DNA from: Phenylobacterium aquaticum
Lineage (GTDB): Bacteria > Pseudomonadota > Alphaproteobacteria > Caulobacterales > Caulobacteraceae
Assembly: GCA_947378305.1 (NCBI GenBank)
Contig: CANCJJ010000007.1
Location: 1 to 64,000, forward strand
Direction: 5' to 3'
DNA length: 64,000 nt
Below the pieces are notes generated by a model. That model ran no database searches. It had not been told where the DNA came from and saw nothing but the letters and a program-made list of their open reading frames with translations. This document shows, piece by piece, positions 51,700-62,277 of the stretch. A program made the position numbers and the translations under genes. The first letter of the stretch is position 1. The number at the start of each line of letters is the position of its first letter.

Positions 51700-52191
51700 A
51701 TGAAACGCCTTATGACCAAGGTCCTTGTGTCCGGACTGGCCCTGACCCTGGCGGGAAGTGCCCTGGCCCAGGGCTGGGGATCGTCCCAGGGCAAGCGCGA
51801 CGACGACCGGGAGCATGAAAAGGTGCCGTCGCCTTCGCCCGCCTTGCCCGGCACCCCCGGAAAGGCTGCGCCCCGGGTCTATGAGCGCCCGTGGGTCCAG
51901 CCACCGCCGGTCGTCGCCCGGGGGCATGAGCGCTGGGTCGAGGCCGAAAGACCGCGCTACAAGGCCCCGAAATATACTCCGCCCCGGGGATATTATGTCC
52001 GGCAGTGGGCCCAAGGGGACAAGCTGCCCCCCGGCTGGGCGGCTGGCCGTTATCGCATTGCGCCCTATTCCACCTATCGCCTGCCAACTCCGGGCAAGGG
52101 TCAGGTCTGGGTGCAGGTTGGACATGACGCACTGCTGGTTGATCTGTCCCGACTAAGGGTGATGGACGTCATCCCCAACCTGTTCTGGTGA
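51700..52191 (+). CDS. RcnB-family periplasmic protein
   Basis: 163 aa from ATG 51700. Sec signal peptide (about 1-23, ending ALAQG), a charged/proline-rich mid-section (KRDDDREHEKVPSPSPALPG) and the C-terminal RcnB-type domain (QWAQGDKLPPGWAAGRYRIA, then QVWVQVGHDALLVDL). E. coli RcnB affects nickel/cobalt homeostasis; many alphaproteobacterial members have no known role. It is divergent from DUF924. Confidence 0.82.
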   Translation: MKRLMTKVLVSGLALTLAGSALAQGWGSSQGKRDDDREHEKVPSPSPALPGTPGKAAPRVYERPWVQPPPVVARGHERWVEAERPRYKAPKYTPPRGYYVRQWAQGDKLPPGWAAGRYRIAPYSTYRLPTPGKGQVWVQVGHDALLVDLSRLRVMDVIPNLFW

Positions 52192-52208
52192 GGGCGGTCG
52201 GGTTCTAA

Positions 52209-53336
<1,128 letters not shown>

Positions 53337-53369
53337 GCGCGGGCCTTACGAAAAATCAGAAACGGAAAG

Positions 53370-53395
53370 AGCCGGGCGGATGTCCGGCTTTTTTT
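53370..53395 (+). terminator. Intrinsic terminator of ilvC
   Basis: 8-bp stem AGCCGGGC / GTCCGGCT (one G-T pair) with tetraloop GGAT, followed by seven T residues (53389-53395), located 34 bp after the stop codon. Textbook Rho-independent structure. Confidence 0.88.
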
Positions 53396-53446
53396 GTGCC
53401 TGAGGTTGGAAGGCCAAATCCTGTCATTCGCGAGCCGACCGCGGCC

Positions 53447-54217
53447 CTAACTCCACCCCAAACCCGCCTCGCCCCGCAGGATCGCTTCGGCTTGCGGGGT
53501 GTGTTTGCTGCCTTCTCGGGGGTGCAGGACGAGGGCGGGGAGGAGGCGCAAGGGGGCCTTGCCGGACTTTAGGGCGCGGATCAGGACCCGGCTGGCCGGG
53601 GCGTCGGCGTGGGGGTGGATGGGGCGAATCTGGAAACTGCCCGCCTTTTCGCCGAGCAGGGCCAGAAGATCGGCCAGCCGGTCGGCCCGGTGAATCAGGG
53701 TGAGGCTGCCGCCTTGTCGCACAGCCTTGAGCAGGAAGCCGGTCCAGGCCGCGAGGCCGCCCTCGGCCATCCAGGCCTGCTGTTTTTCCGGGGCAGGCGC
53801 GCGCAGGGTCTTGGGATTGTCGAAATAGGGCGGATTGGCGAGCACAGCGTCAAAGGGGCTCAGGCCCGTGGCGGAAAAGGGCAGGCAGACATCCCCGGCC
53901 ATGACCCGAACCCGCGACCCCAAGTCATTGGTGCGGATATTCTCGACCGCCAGGGCCAGGGCCTCCGGGTCGCGTTCCAGTCCGGTGAAATCAAGGCCCG
54001 GGCGGCGAAGGGCGGCGCAAAGCAGGACAGCCCCGGGGCCACAGCCCGCCTCCAGCACCCGCGCGCCCTCAGGGGCATCACAGGCCGCCGCGAGAAGGGC
54101 AGCATCCATGCCCGCCCGATAGCCCCGGACCGACTGACGCAAACGGACCCGCCCCCCCAGAAGGGCATCCATTCGCGCATCCGGGGGAAGGGGGGCCGAA
54201 GCCGGCTCATTCGGCAT
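53447..54217 (-). CDS. TrmN6-like adenine-N6 methyltransferase
   Basis: 256 aa. SAM-binding motif VLEAGCGPGAVLLC and target-base motif VLANPPYFDNP, with a Rossmann fold throughout; it resembles tRNA1(Val) A37 N6-methyltransferase (YfiC). The N-terminal RQSVRGYRAGMDAALLAAA is also typical. Another N6-adenine target cannot be excluded. It is divergent from the polyprenyl synthase gene. Confidence 0.82.
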   Translation of the reverse strand: MPNEPASAPLPPDARMDALLGGRVRLRQSVRGYRAGMDAALLAAACDAPEGARVLEAGCGPGAVLLCAALRRPGLDFTGLERDPEALALAVENIRTNDLGSRVRVMAGDVCLPFSATGLSPFDAVLANPPYFDNPKTLRAPAPEKQQAWMAEGGLAAWTGFLLKAVRQGGSLTLIHRADRLADLLALLGEKAGSFQIRPIHPHADAPASRVLIRALKSGKAPLRLLPALVLHPREGSKHTPQAEAILRGEAGLGWS

Positions 54218-54336
54218 ATGTTTTCACCAATCGTCTGCGGGGCATTGTGCAGTCCTTGACCGTGCCTTATCGCGTGACCATTGTCCCCCGCAATTGATGG
54301 CCCTGATTTGCGCCATCATGGCACACAGGAGTCCTT

Positions 54337-55350
54337 GTGGACGCAGCCCACGCCCCGGTCGACCAAAGGCCCGTTTCGATTGATGGACTTTTGGCCCTGG
54401 CCCGCCCGGACATGGCCGGTGTGGATGGCCTCATCCGCGACCGGATGCAGAGCTCCGTGCCGGTGATTCCAGCCCTGGCCGAACACCTGATCGGCGGCTC
54501 TGCCAAGCGGTTACGGCCGCTCTTGACCCTGGCGGCGGCGCGGCTGGCTGGGGGGCAGGAGGATGGCTGCCTGAAACTGGCCGCCGCTGTGGAATTTATC
54601 CATACCGCGACCCTGCTGCATGATGATGTGGTGGATTCGTCTGAACTTCGCCGGGGCAAGGTGGCGGCCCATCTGATCTGGGGCGCGCCGGCCAGTGTGC
54701 TGGTGGGCGATTTCCTGTTTGCCCGGGCCTTTGAGCTGATGGTCGAGGCCGGGTCCCTGCAAGCCCTGGAAATCCTGGCCCGGGCCAGCCGGGTCATCGC
54801 CGAGGGCGAGGTTCTGCAACTGACCCGCGCCCACGACCTTGATCTGGCCCAGGAAACCTATCTGGAAATTATCGGGGCCAAGACGGCAGAGCTGTTTGCC
54901 GCAGCCGCCGAGGCCGGGGCTGTGTCGGCCGGGGCCAGTGCGGCCCGGTGTCTGGCCCTGCGCACCTACGGACAGAATCTGGGTCTCGCCTTCCAGCTGG
55001 TGGATGATGCCCTGGACTATTCCGGGGCCAGTGACACCCTGGGCAAGAATCCAGGTGATGACTTCCGCGAAGGCAAGGTAACCCTGCCCCTGCTCCTGAC
55101 CATTGCCCGGACCGGCCCTGCCGAAAAGGCCTTCTGGGAGCGGACCCTGGAACGGCATGACCAGACCGAGGCGGACTTTGAACGCGCCCGTGCCCTGGTG
55201 GTGGAGACGGGCTCCGGGGCGGCAACCCTGGCCCTGGCGCGGGACTATGCCGAGGGGGCCAAGCGGGCCCTGGGCGAATTTGCCGGCGAGCGGGTCTGGC
55301 GACCTGCCCTGGAAGACCTGGTGGACTTTGCGGTGGCGCGTCAGGCCTGA
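54337..55350 (+). CDS. ispB: Long-chain polyprenyl diphosphate synthase
   Basis: 337 aa from GTG 54337, with AGGAG upstream. First Asp-rich motif LLHDDVVDSSELRRG and second QLVDDALDYSG are intact, as are GGSAKRLRP and FREGKVTLPLLL. Chain length determinants suggest a long product such as octaprenyl or decaprenyl for the ubiquinone side chain; the exact length is uncertain. Its 3' end overlaps the convergent cupin gene by 10 bp. Confidence 0.92.
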   Translation: MDAAHAPVDQRPVSIDGLLALARPDMAGVDGLIRDRMQSSVPVIPALAEHLIGGSAKRLRPLLTLAAARLAGGQEDGCLKLAAAVEFIHTATLLHDDVVDSSELRRGKVAAHLIWGAPASVLVGDFLFARAFELMVEAGSLQALEILARASRVIAEGEVLQLTRAHDLDLAQETYLEIIGAKTAELFAAAAEAGAVSAGASAARCLALRTYGQNLGLAFQLVDDALDYSGASDTLGKNPGDDFREGKVTLPLLLTIARTGPAEKAFWERTLERHDQTEADFERARALVVETGSGAATLALARDYAEGAKRALGEFAGERVWRPALEDLVDFAVARQA

Positions 55351-55751
55351 CCCGGCGGCTCCGGGAATTCATAGATCACGTCTTCGAAGGACCCGGTCGC
55401 AAAGGCATAGAGCAGCTTCAGCGGCTCTGGTCCCATGCCCCGGGCCGCATGCCAGGCCCCGCCGGGGATGAAGGCGGTGGTGCCGGGTTCCAGGGGCGTT
55501 TCGACACCCTCGATATTGATAATCCCGCGCCCTGACAGGATGTAATAGATTTCCGGCTGGGCATGGCGATGCAATTTGGCGTCGTGGCCTGCGTGTTCGG
55601 TGACTTCCGCCACGCCGAGGGTCAGGGCTTCGGTCGGGGTGCGATCTGCACTGATCAGGGTGCGCCAGGTGACCACGCCCCGGACGGGATCGTCCCAGCC
55701 TTCCAGCGGGACATCGGCTTCCTGAATGACCAAGGGGGCAGGCGGTCCCAT
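55341..55751 (-). CDS. Cupin-domain protein
   Basis: 136 aa from ATG 55751, overlapping the thiolase stop (ATGA). Cupin motif 1 with candidate metal-binding residues is H-x-H...E in KLHRHAQPEIYYILSGRG, and motif 2 is GTTAFIPGGAWHAARG. A single-domain metal-binding cupin of unknown activity, translationally coupled to a thiolase. Confidence 0.85.
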   Translation of the reverse strand: MGPPAPLVIQEADVPLEGWDDPVRGVVTWRTLISADRTPTEALTLGVAEVTEHAGHDAKLHRHAQPEIYYILSGRGIINIEGVETPLEPGTTAFIPGGAWHAARGMGPEPLKLLYAFATGSFEDVIYEFPEPPGQA

Positions 55752-56938
55752 CAGATCAACTCCACGGCCATGGCGGTGGCCTCGCCGCCGCCAATGCAGA
55801 GACTGGCCAGGCCCCGGCGTGCGCCCCGGGTCTGGAGTGCGGACAGGAGGGTGGCCAGAATGCGAGCGCCGGAGGCCCCAATGGGATGGCCCAGGGCACA
55901 AGCTCCCCCATTGACGTTGAGCTTTTCCCGGGGAATGGCCAGATCGCGCTCGGCAATCATGGCGACGACGGCAAAGGCTTCATTGACCTCGAACAGGTCC
56001 ACATCGTCGACGGTCCAGCCCGCGCGGGCCAGGGCCTTTTGCATGGCCGGGACCGGGGCTGTGGTGAAGAGTCCGGGCGCGTGGGCGTGGGCGGCGTGGC
56101 TGACGATCCGGGCCACGACCTTGAGCCCCAGACGGTCGGCCACGGAGGCCCGGGTCAGGACCAGGGCGGCGGCCCCGTCGGAAATCGAGCTCGAATTTGC
56201 CGCCGTGATGGTGCCGTCCTTGGCAAAGGCAGGCTTGAGGGTGGGAATTCGGGCCAGGTCAGCCTTTAAGGGTTGTTCGTCGGTGGAAAAGGTCTCGGTG
56301 CCCTTGCGACCGGCGACCTCGACGGGAACGATCTCCCGGGCAAAGGCTCCGCTCTCTATGGCGGCGCGGGCACGGGTGAGGGAGGAAATGGCAAAGGCAT
56401 CCATGTCCTGACGGCTGAACTGAAAGGCGCGGGCCGTATCCTCGGCGAAGCTGCCCATGAGGCGGCCGGGGTCATAGGCATCCTCCAGGCCATCGAGATA
56501 CATGGAATCCTGCACCTTGTCGTGGCCGATGCGCGCACCTGCCCGGTGCCGGGTCAGGAGGTAGGGGGCATTGGTCATGCTCTCCATGCCCCCGGCAATG
56601 ATGACATCCGCAGACCCCGCCGCCAGGGCGTCGTGGGCGAGGATGGCGGCCTGCATGCCCGAGCCGCACATCTTGTTGACCGTGGTCGCCTCGCAGGACT
56701 GGGGAAGGCCTGCGCCAAGGGCCGCCTGACGGGCAGGTGCCTGGCCTAGTCCCGCGGGCAGGACGCAGCCCATAATGATCTGCTGGGCCAGTTCAGGCTT
56801 GAGCCCGGCCCGCTCGACGGCAGCCCGGACGGCTGCAGCCCCCAGGTCCGTGGCGCTGGCGGCGGAGAACATGCCCTGAAAGGCCCCCATGGGGGTACGG
56901 GCATAGGCGGCGATGACGATGGGGTCTGATTGGGTCAT
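55751..56938 (-). CDS. Thiolase family protein (acetyl-CoA acetyltransferase-like)
   Basis: 395 aa. Catalytic residues: Cys in VNKMCGSGMQA, His in GGACALGHPIGASGA, and the second Cys in LCIGGGEATA. The length and motifs fit biosynthetic acetoacetyl-CoA thiolases (PhaA/AtoB group), which condense two acetyl-CoA or reverse the reaction. It is upstream of and coupled to the cupin gene. Confidence 0.93.
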   Translation of the reverse strand: MTQSDPIVIAAYARTPMGAFQGMFSAASATDLGAAAVRAAVERAGLKPELAQQIIMGCVLPAGLGQAPARQAALGAGLPQSCEATTVNKMCGSGMQAAILAHDALAAGSADVIIAGGMESMTNAPYLLTRHRAGARIGHDKVQDSMYLDGLEDAYDPGRLMGSFAEDTARAFQFSRQDMDAFAISSLTRARAAIESGAFAREIVPVEVAGRKGTETFSTDEQPLKADLARIPTLKPAFAKDGTITAANSSSISDGAAALVLTRASVADRLGLKVVARIVSHAAHAHAPGLFTTAPVPAMQKALARAGWTVDDVDLFEVNEAFAVVAMIAERDLAIPREKLNVNGGACALGHPIGASGARILATLLSALQTRGARRGLASLCIGGGEATAMAVELI

Positions 56939-57008
56939 GCCGAAACTATAGCCCTAGCCTCCGGGGCTCGAAACACACATATTCATGCCAAGTGCGGAGG
57001 GAAGTGTC

Positions 57009-57659
57009 ATGGGTGTTGGTGAGATTCTTGTCACCTTGTTGTCGGGCGTAGGCCAGATTGTTGGGGTTCGGACGGGGACCGAGGAGCCAAAGTTCGTCGT
57101 TGTCGAGCAGGTGGGTCCGGTGGAGATCCGTCACTATGGCCCCCGGCTTGCGGCGGAGACCCTTGTCACGGGGTCCTCTGAAACGGCGCGCAATGAAGGG
57201 TTTCGGCGGATTGCCGGATATATCTTCGGCGGGAATGCCAGCCGCACCTCGGTGGCCATGACGGCACCCGTGGTGCAGGGGGCCCGGGGCCGGTCGGAAT
57301 CCATCGCCATGACGGCCCCGGTCGTTCAGTCCCCGACGGCCGGCGAGGGCTGGGCGATCCAGTTCATCATGCCCGCGAAATATACCCGCGAGACCCTCCC
57401 GGTGCCCAATGATCCGCGGGTTCGTGTGGTTGAGGTTCCGGCCCAGGACTATGCTGTCCTGAGATTCAGCGGGTCACGCTCAGCGGATATGGTTGTGCGC
57501 AAGACGCGGGAGCTGGACGCGGCCCTGGCGACAGGCCGCTGGCAGGCGGCCGGTGCGCCGGTGTCCTGGTTCTATGATCCGCCCTGGACCATGCCCGCCA
57601 TGCGCCGCAATGAGGTGGCCTATCCGGTTAGTCTGCGGCCCGCATCGCCCGGGAAATAA
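57009..57659 (+). CDS. SOUL-family haem-binding-like protein
   Basis: 216 aa from ATG 57009, placed 9 nt after GGAGGG; ATG 56985 is an alternative. SOUL/HBP pattern: [20 protein letters not shown], the twin blocks [10 protein letters not shown] and [25 protein letters not shown] and a C-terminal RRNEVAYPV. Some SOUL proteins bind haem, but the ligand histidine is not universal. The protein's role in bacteria is unknown. Its end overlaps mnmA convergently by 32 bp. Confidence 0.88.
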   Translation: MGVGEILVTLLSGVGQIVGVRTGTEEPKFVVVEQVGPVEIRHYGPRLAAETLVTGSSETARNEGFRRIAGYIFGGNASRTSVAMTAPVVQGARGRSESIAMTAPVVQSPTAGEGWAIQFIMPAKYTRETLPVPNDPRVRVVEVPAQDYAVLRFSGSRSADMVVRKTRELDAALATGRWQAAGAPVSWFYDPPWTMPAMRRNEVAYPVSLRPASPGK

Positions 57660-58797
57660 AGCCGCCCCCCAGGACCTGGTCCGGAGTCTCGGTGGCATAG
57701 AGCACGCAGGCCTGGCCGGGAGACACACCGTATTCCGGTTCATCGAAGACCACCCGAATGTCCTGGGCGTCCAGGGCCAGATGGGCGGGCACCGGCTCAG
57801 CCGTCGAGCGGACCCGGGCCAGAACAGGTCTGCGGCGTGCGGCCGCCTCTGCCAGGGAGGCGTCGCCCCCCAGCCAGTTGGTTTCCTTTAGCGCCACAGC
57901 GGTGGTCATGAGGGCTTCCCGGGGCCCAACCACCACCTGGCGCGTTTCGGCATCTATCCGGACAACAAACAGAGGATCGCCGACCGCGACATTCAAGCCC
58001 CGTCTCTGGCCGATGGTGTAGCGGGTGACGCCCTCGTGCTGGCCGAGAACGCGGCCATCCATATGGACGATATCGCCGGGAACTGCCCCTTGGGGGCGCA
58101 GGCGGTCAATGACGGTGGTATAGCGGCCTTCGGGAACGAAACAGATGTCCTGGCTATCGGGCTTTTCGGCAATGGCCAGGCCCAGCTCTGCGGCCACCCG
58201 GCGCACTTCTGACTTTGGCAGATCGCCCAGGGGGAAGCGCAGATAGTCCAGCTGGTCTGGGGTGGTGGCAAACAGGAAATAGCTTTGGTCGCGGCTGGCA
58301 TCCACGGCACGCAGGAGTTGCGGCGCGCCCGATCTCTCTGCCCGACGCACATAGTGACCGGTGGCCATGGCCACGGCCCCGAGATCCCGGGCCACATCGA
58401 CCAGGTCGCGGAACTTTACCGTCTGATTGCAGCGGATGCAGGGCACCGGGGTTTCCCCGCGCAGATAGGCATCGGCGAATTCGTCAATCACCTGCTGGCG
58501 AAAGCGGCTTTCATAATCGAGGACATAATGGGGAATGCCGATGGAGTCCGCCGCCGTTCGGGCGTCGTGAATGTCCTGTCCGGCGCAACAGGCCCCCTTT
58601 TTCTGAATGGCGGCCCCGTGGTCATAGAGCTGGAGGGTCACGCCCACGACATCATACCCGGCCCGAGCCAGAAGGGCGGCGGTTACGGTGGAGTCTACTC
58701 CGCCGGACATGGCGGCAATGACGCGCGAGCCTGCGGGCAGACCTACGGCCCGGCGTGCGGCTTCGACCGCGGCATCTGCAATTCCACTGACACTCAT
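57628..58797 (-). CDS. mnmA: tRNA-uridine 2-thiolase MnmA
   Basis: 389 aa. PP-loop SGGVDS at 31-36, catalytic C120 and C123 in [10 protein letters not shown] and C219 in [11 protein letters not shown] (two conserved Cys of family plus one extra) and a C-terminal beta-barrel ([16 protein letters not shown] block [14 protein letters not shown]). It adds sulfur to U34 of tRNAs for Glu, Gln and Lys, using persulfide from a relay system. The window also has a tRNA-Gln(TTG) substrate. Confidence 0.95.
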   Translation of the reverse strand: MSVSGIADAAVEAARRAVGLPAGSRVIAAMSGGVDSTVTAALLARAGYDVVGVTLQLYDHGAAIQKKGACCAGQDIHDARTAADSIGIPHYVLDYESRFRQQVIDEFADAYLRGETPVPCIRCNQTVKFRDLVDVARDLGAVAMATGHYVRRAERSGAPQLLRAVDASRDQSYFLFATTPDQLDYLRFPLGDLPKSEVRRVAAELGLAIAEKPDSQDICFVPEGRYTTVIDRLRPQGAVPGDIVHMDGRVLGQHEGVTRYTIGQRRGLNVAVGDPLFVVRIDAETRQVVVGPREALMTTAVALKETNWLGGDASLAEAAARRRPVLARVRSTAEPVPAHLALDAQDIRVVFDEPEYGVSPGQACVLYATETPDQVLGGGFISRAMRAAD

Positions 58798-58842
58798 GAT
58801 GGCTATGTAACCAGCCAGGCGCGGTTTTGCGAGGCCGGTCTT

Positions 58843-59766
58843 TTATTTCAGGAAATTGAGCAGGGACGAGTTCTGCAGGGAGATGAAGGTCTGGCTGGCC
58901 GCCTGAACGGCAATCTGGGCCTGACTGAGCTGGGTCGCCGCTTCAGCCATGTTGGCGTCGGTAATGTCGCCCAGCATGGTTTTGACGCTGGTCTGCTGAT
59001 TGGTGATGGCCGCATTGGTGGTGTCAAGCTGGGCCTGGGCAGAGCCATTCTTGGCAACGGAATTGACCAGGTTCTTCGAGACCGACGACCAGGTCGCAAG
59101 CTGGTTTTCCAGGAATATGCGCTGGGTGTCTGTCAGGGTGCCCGCAAAGGGACCGGCGGCGGTTCCGTTGAAGTCCTGAATGGATTTGAAGGCCGCGACC
59201 AGGTCTGTGCCTATGTCGTCGGCAAGCTGGCCCGTGGTCAGGGTGGTGTTGTCGTCGATCTTCGCCTGGGCGATGTAGGTGTCGTTTTGGAAGAAGCTTG
59301 CGGTCGTGCCGCCAGACAGGTCCGACAGTTCCTTAGCGGACAGGGGTGCCGTATCGGCGACAGCCCCCGCAAACAGGTATTTGCCGTCGAACTTGGTGTT
59401 CAGGCCTCCGGCCGCCGACTTGAAAAAGGTCTGGAGCGAGGACATCAGGCCATCGGCGCGATTATTGGCCAGGGCTTCGGAAATGGCCTTGCGGGCGCTG
59501 TCTGCGGCATCGGACACCTGGGTCAGGGCCAGATTTTGGGTTTCGAGCTTGAAGCCGACGATCTTGTTCTGCTCGGTATAGTGATCCAGGCGCCCATCGA
59601 TGGACTTCATGGCGGTCAGGACCTCGGCATTGCGGGCATAGCCCTTCAGGTCGCTGCCATTTTTCTGGGTCGAGGTGCGCTGGCCAGCCTCGTTCTGGCG
59701 TTCCTGAGCGGTAAGAATGTTGCTGAGGATGTGGTTATAGCTGCCAGCTGTGGAGATGCGGGTCAT
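58843..59766 (-). CDS. flgL: Flagellar hook-filament junction protein FlgL (HAP3)
   Basis: 307 aa. Flagellin-like N-terminus (MTRISTAGSYNHILSNIL) and C-terminus (MAEAATQLSQAQIAVQAASQ, then SLLNFLK) form the coiled-coil ends typical of FlgL/flagellin; the variable middle domain is short. It forms the second junction layer between hook and filament. It lies 10 bp after flgK and is transcribed with it. Confidence 0.93.
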   Translation of the reverse strand: MTRISTAGSYNHILSNILTAQERQNEAGQRTSTQKNGSDLKGYARNAEVLTAMKSIDGRLDHYTEQNKIVGFKLETQNLALTQVSDAADSARKAISEALANNRADGLMSSLQTFFKSAAGGLNTKFDGKYLFAGAVADTAPLSAKELSDLSGGTTASFFQNDTYIAQAKIDDNTTLTTGQLADDIGTDLVAAFKSIQDFNGTAAGPFAGTLTDTQRIFLENQLATWSSVSKNLVNSVAKNGSAQAQLDTTNAAITNQQTSVKTMLGDITDANMAEAATQLSQAQIAVQAASQTFISLQNSSLLNFLK

Positions 59767-59776
59767 CCGGGCGTTC

Positions 59777-61873
59777 CTAGATTATGCCAAGCAAGGCATC
59801 GAAGAGTTCCTTGCTCGCCTGGATCATGCGGGCCGAGGCGTTGAAGGCTTGCTGATAGGTGGTCATGCGGACCAGTTCCTCATCCAGGTTGACGCCTTCC
59901 TTGGACTCGCGCCGGGCTGTGGCTTCGGCCTGGATGGCAGCATTGGACTGGGTGTTGGAGTCCGCGGTTGCGGCCCTGCGGCCAATGTCGGAGGCGAACT
60001 GTGCGGCGTAGTCGCCCAGGGTCGTCGTGGTGCTACCGATATTGCCAGCCGCCTGAAAGCTGGTCCGGGCCGACAGCGCGTTTGCCATGGCCAGGGCCCC
60101 GCCGCCATCTCCGGGCCGGATTGATGGTTTCCCCTGGGCCACGGAGAGATCGAGGGTATTCATGGCGAGTTTCGACGGGCTCGCGGCGATTGTATTATCC
60201 AGATATAGACGACTGGCCCGGGTCAGGCGCTCTGACTGATCGAGACCAAACAGTTGCGACATGAAGGGGCCACCCGCGCCGCGCTGGGTCGTGTCTTCCT
60301 TGACCGATAGACGGGTTGCGGCGGGGTCGTTGGCCGCGAACTTCATCTGTCCCTTGGCGTCCAGAGACATGGTGCCATAGAGCCCCAGACCCGTCGTGCT
60401 CGAGTTCAAGGCGTCCAGCAGGTCCTGCATGGTGGTCCCCGAAGGAATGGTAACCTTGATGTCAGCCTGGGGTATGCCATCCGCCTGGGAGACCTGAAAG
60501 GTCACGGACTGGCCCGCCGTAAACCCGTGGTTGTCGGTGGGCGTAAGGCCTGTTTCATAGGGGGTGAATCCGTTTTGCCGGACCAGGTCATTCAGGCCGA
60601 AGAAATGCGAAAATCCGAGTCCGGACTTGGCCGACGTGCCCTCATCGATGGCCAGGCCGTTTGGGGATGTGGTCGCCAAACTCAATGTGCCGTTGGCAAA
60701 GCTCGCCGTCGCATTTCCGCCGAGGGTTGTATTCAACTGGGACAGGAAGGTCGCAGGCGTGAAAGCCAAGGTGTTTGTGCCGTCAGACATGGTCTGGGCG
60801 TCGAAATCGATCGTCGCGGTATTCTGCACAATGCCCTGGGCATTGACGATGGCAACCGTCGTGGCCCCAGTAAAATGCGAGACGGCTGAGGGCAGGTCGA
60901 GCCCAGTATTGCGGCCCGTCAGGCTTGTTGGGGCGGGCAGGGTCGTCGAGGCGTTATGCGCGGCATTGATCTGCTGGGTGACCCGACCTGACCATTCACC
61001 AAGTTGGTCGGCCATGCCGGGCAGTATGTTGTCCCGCAGGTCCATGAGGCCCCGAATCTCGCCGCCCGCAACCTTTATGGGCTGATTGACGATGGCCCCA
61101 TTGGCGGAGGTGAGGGTAAGGTAGCCTGGCGTTCCCTCGTTTCGCTGGTAACTCAGGGTCGCGTTACCGGTTCCGACAAGCTCAAAATTGTCCACAGATC
61201 GAACAGTTACCCCGCCGAGACTGCGGGCCTGAACCTGAACATCGATCAGCTTGGACAGGTCATCAATGAGCTGGGCCTGACGATTGGCCGGGCCGGAGGA
61301 GTCCCCCGACATGACATTGGCCCTGCTGATATCCGTATTGAGGGTAGAGATTTGCGTGAGCAGATCGTTGATGGTCTGAACGTTGCCTGAGATTCGGCTG
61401 TCCGCTGATGTCCTCAGGCGCGCAATCTCACCACTGATACGATGGGTTTCAATCAGAAAGTCCTGGACGCTCGACAGGGCCTGGGCGCGAAGCTGGCCTG
61501 ATGTCGGGTCCTGGGCAGAGGCCGAGAAGGCAGCCGAAATATTATCGAGGCGGTCGAAATAGTAATTGGTGCCGGACGGGTCGCCGAACAGGGTTTGGGC
61601 CATGTCGACCGTGTTTGACACTGTCGACCAACGATTGGCATTGGCTGTCGCCGTAAGGCTGGTGGACTGGAGGAACTGGTCCGTCACCCGTTCAATGGCA
61701 ATTATGTCGACGCCGCCGCTGGTGCCGCTGGCCAGATGGGGCGCTTGAACCGCGACCTTCCGGACATAGGACGGGGTGTTGACGTTGGCGATATTGTCCG
61801 CCGTCGCCCGCAGGTTCGCCTGAGCCGCAAGCATGCCCGATGTGGCATTATTCAGGACACTGGTTAGCGACAC
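59777..61873 (-). CDS. flgK: Flagellar hook-associated protein FlgK (HAP1)
   Basis: 698 aa from GTG 61873, preceded by AGGGGG; an in-frame ATG farther upstream lies in the control region. N-terminal rod/hook signature (SVLNNATSGMLAAQANLRAT, then NIANVNTPSYVRKV) and C-terminal LVRMTTYQQAFNASARMIQA with ELFDALLGI are those of FlgK. It is the first junction protein on the hook. It is transcribed leftward with flgL, from a sigma54-type promoter with downstream enhancer-like repeats. Confidence 0.95.
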   Translation of the reverse strand: MSLTSVLNNATSGMLAAQANLRATADNIANVNTPSYVRKVAVQAPHLASGTSGGVDIIAIERVTDQFLQSTSLTATANANRWSTVSNTVDMAQTLFGDPSGTNYYFDRLDNISAAFSASAQDPTSGQLRAQALSSVQDFLIETHRISGEIARLRTSADSRISGNVQTINDLLTQISTLNTDISRANVMSGDSSGPANRQAQLIDDLSKLIDVQVQARSLGGVTVRSVDNFELVGTGNATLSYQRNEGTPGYLTLTSANGAIVNQPIKVAGGEIRGLMDLRDNILPGMADQLGEWSGRVTQQINAAHNASTTLPAPTSLTGRNTGLDLPSAVSHFTGATTVAIVNAQGIVQNTATIDFDAQTMSDGTNTLAFTPATFLSQLNTTLGGNATASFANGTLSLATTSPNGLAIDEGTSAKSGLGFSHFFGLNDLVRQNGFTPYETGLTPTDNHGFTAGQSVTFQVSQADGIPQADIKVTIPSGTTMQDLLDALNSSTTGLGLYGTMSLDAKGQMKFAANDPAATRLSVKEDTTQRGAGGPFMSQLFGLDQSERLTRASRLYLDNTIAASPSKLAMNTLDLSVAQGKPSIRPGDGGGALAMANALSARTSFQAAGNIGSTTTTLGDYAAQFASDIGRRAATADSNTQSNAAIQAEATARRESKEGVNLDEELVRMTTYQQAFNASARMIQASKELFDALLGII

Positions 61874-61890
61874 GGGATGACCCCCTAAAT

Positions 61891-61925
61891 CGGCAAGCCT
61901 TGCGTAGTCCCGGCCATTTCTGCCG
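61891..61925. promoter_or_regulatory. Two ftr-like enhancer sites in the flgK leader
   Basis: CGGCA-AGCCT-TGCGT (61891-61905) and CGGCC-ATTTC-TGCCG (61911-61925); both fit the half-site pattern CGGCx-N5-xGC. The second extends to CCCGGC/GCCGGG (61909-61927). Their centres are exactly 20 bp apart, about two helical turns, and lie about 90-110 bp downstream of the inferred flgK start point. This matches the FlbD enhancer (ftr) arrangement of the C. crescentus flaN/flbG region. Confidence 0.65.
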
Positions 61926-62019
61926 GGGAGAATATAGACAGCCCACACAAGGGTTCCGAAAAAACCCTTTCTTTTCAAGATCACGACTTCTGCCGCGACC
62001 GGGAAACATAATTAACGGC

Positions 62020-62035
62020 GCAAGACAGATGCCAA
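62020..62035 (-). promoter_or_regulatory. Sigma54-type promoter for flgK-flgL
   Basis: On the minus strand TTGGCATCTGTCTTGC: GG (-24) and GC (-12) with the exact 12-bp spacing of the sigma54 consensus; only the ACG after TTGGC deviates. Start point expected near 62008, giving a leader of about 135 nt to the flgK GTG. Confidence 0.65.
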
Positions 62036-62091
62036 GTGATTTTGCCCAAAAGACAGGGCGGCAGGTCCGGCCTATCTGACCCACAATCGCC

Positions 62092-62106
62092 CGGCAAAAA
62101 ACGCCT
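62092..62106. promoter_or_regulatory. Third ftr-like site between the divergent flagellar promoters
   Basis: CGGCA-AAAAA-CGCCT has the same half-site spacing as the pair at 61891-61925, with two mismatches in the right arm. It lies 57 bp upstream of the flgK promoter and 75 bp upstream of the fliK promoter. Confidence 0.4.
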
Positions 62107-62180
62107 GTGGGGATATGGCGTCGAGATCGCGACGAAAAATTTTATCTCATTAATTCAGTAAAATACCGCAATTTCATGAG

Positions 62181-62196
62181 TTGGCGCGGAGGTTGC
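62181..62196 (+). promoter_or_regulatory. Sigma54-type promoter for fliK
   Basis: TTGGCGCGGAGGTTGC: GG at 62183-62184 and GC at 62195-62196 have canonical 12-bp spacing; it matches YTGGCACGRNNNTTGC with one change (A to G). Start point is expected near 62207, about 70 nt before the fliK ATG. Confidence 0.7.
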
Positions 62197-62277
62197 GTAG
62201 TGGGGTTCGAATATGTTCAGCGCAGCACGCGCCCCCCTAGACAAGTCGCCTCGGCACCTTGTCGGACCTTGGTACTC

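Noticed and set aside
54267..54797. A 176-codon Ser/Arg/Ala-rich minus-strand frame
   Set aside because: It is antisense to the polyprenyl synthase start region and has the amino-acid bias of a shadow frame.
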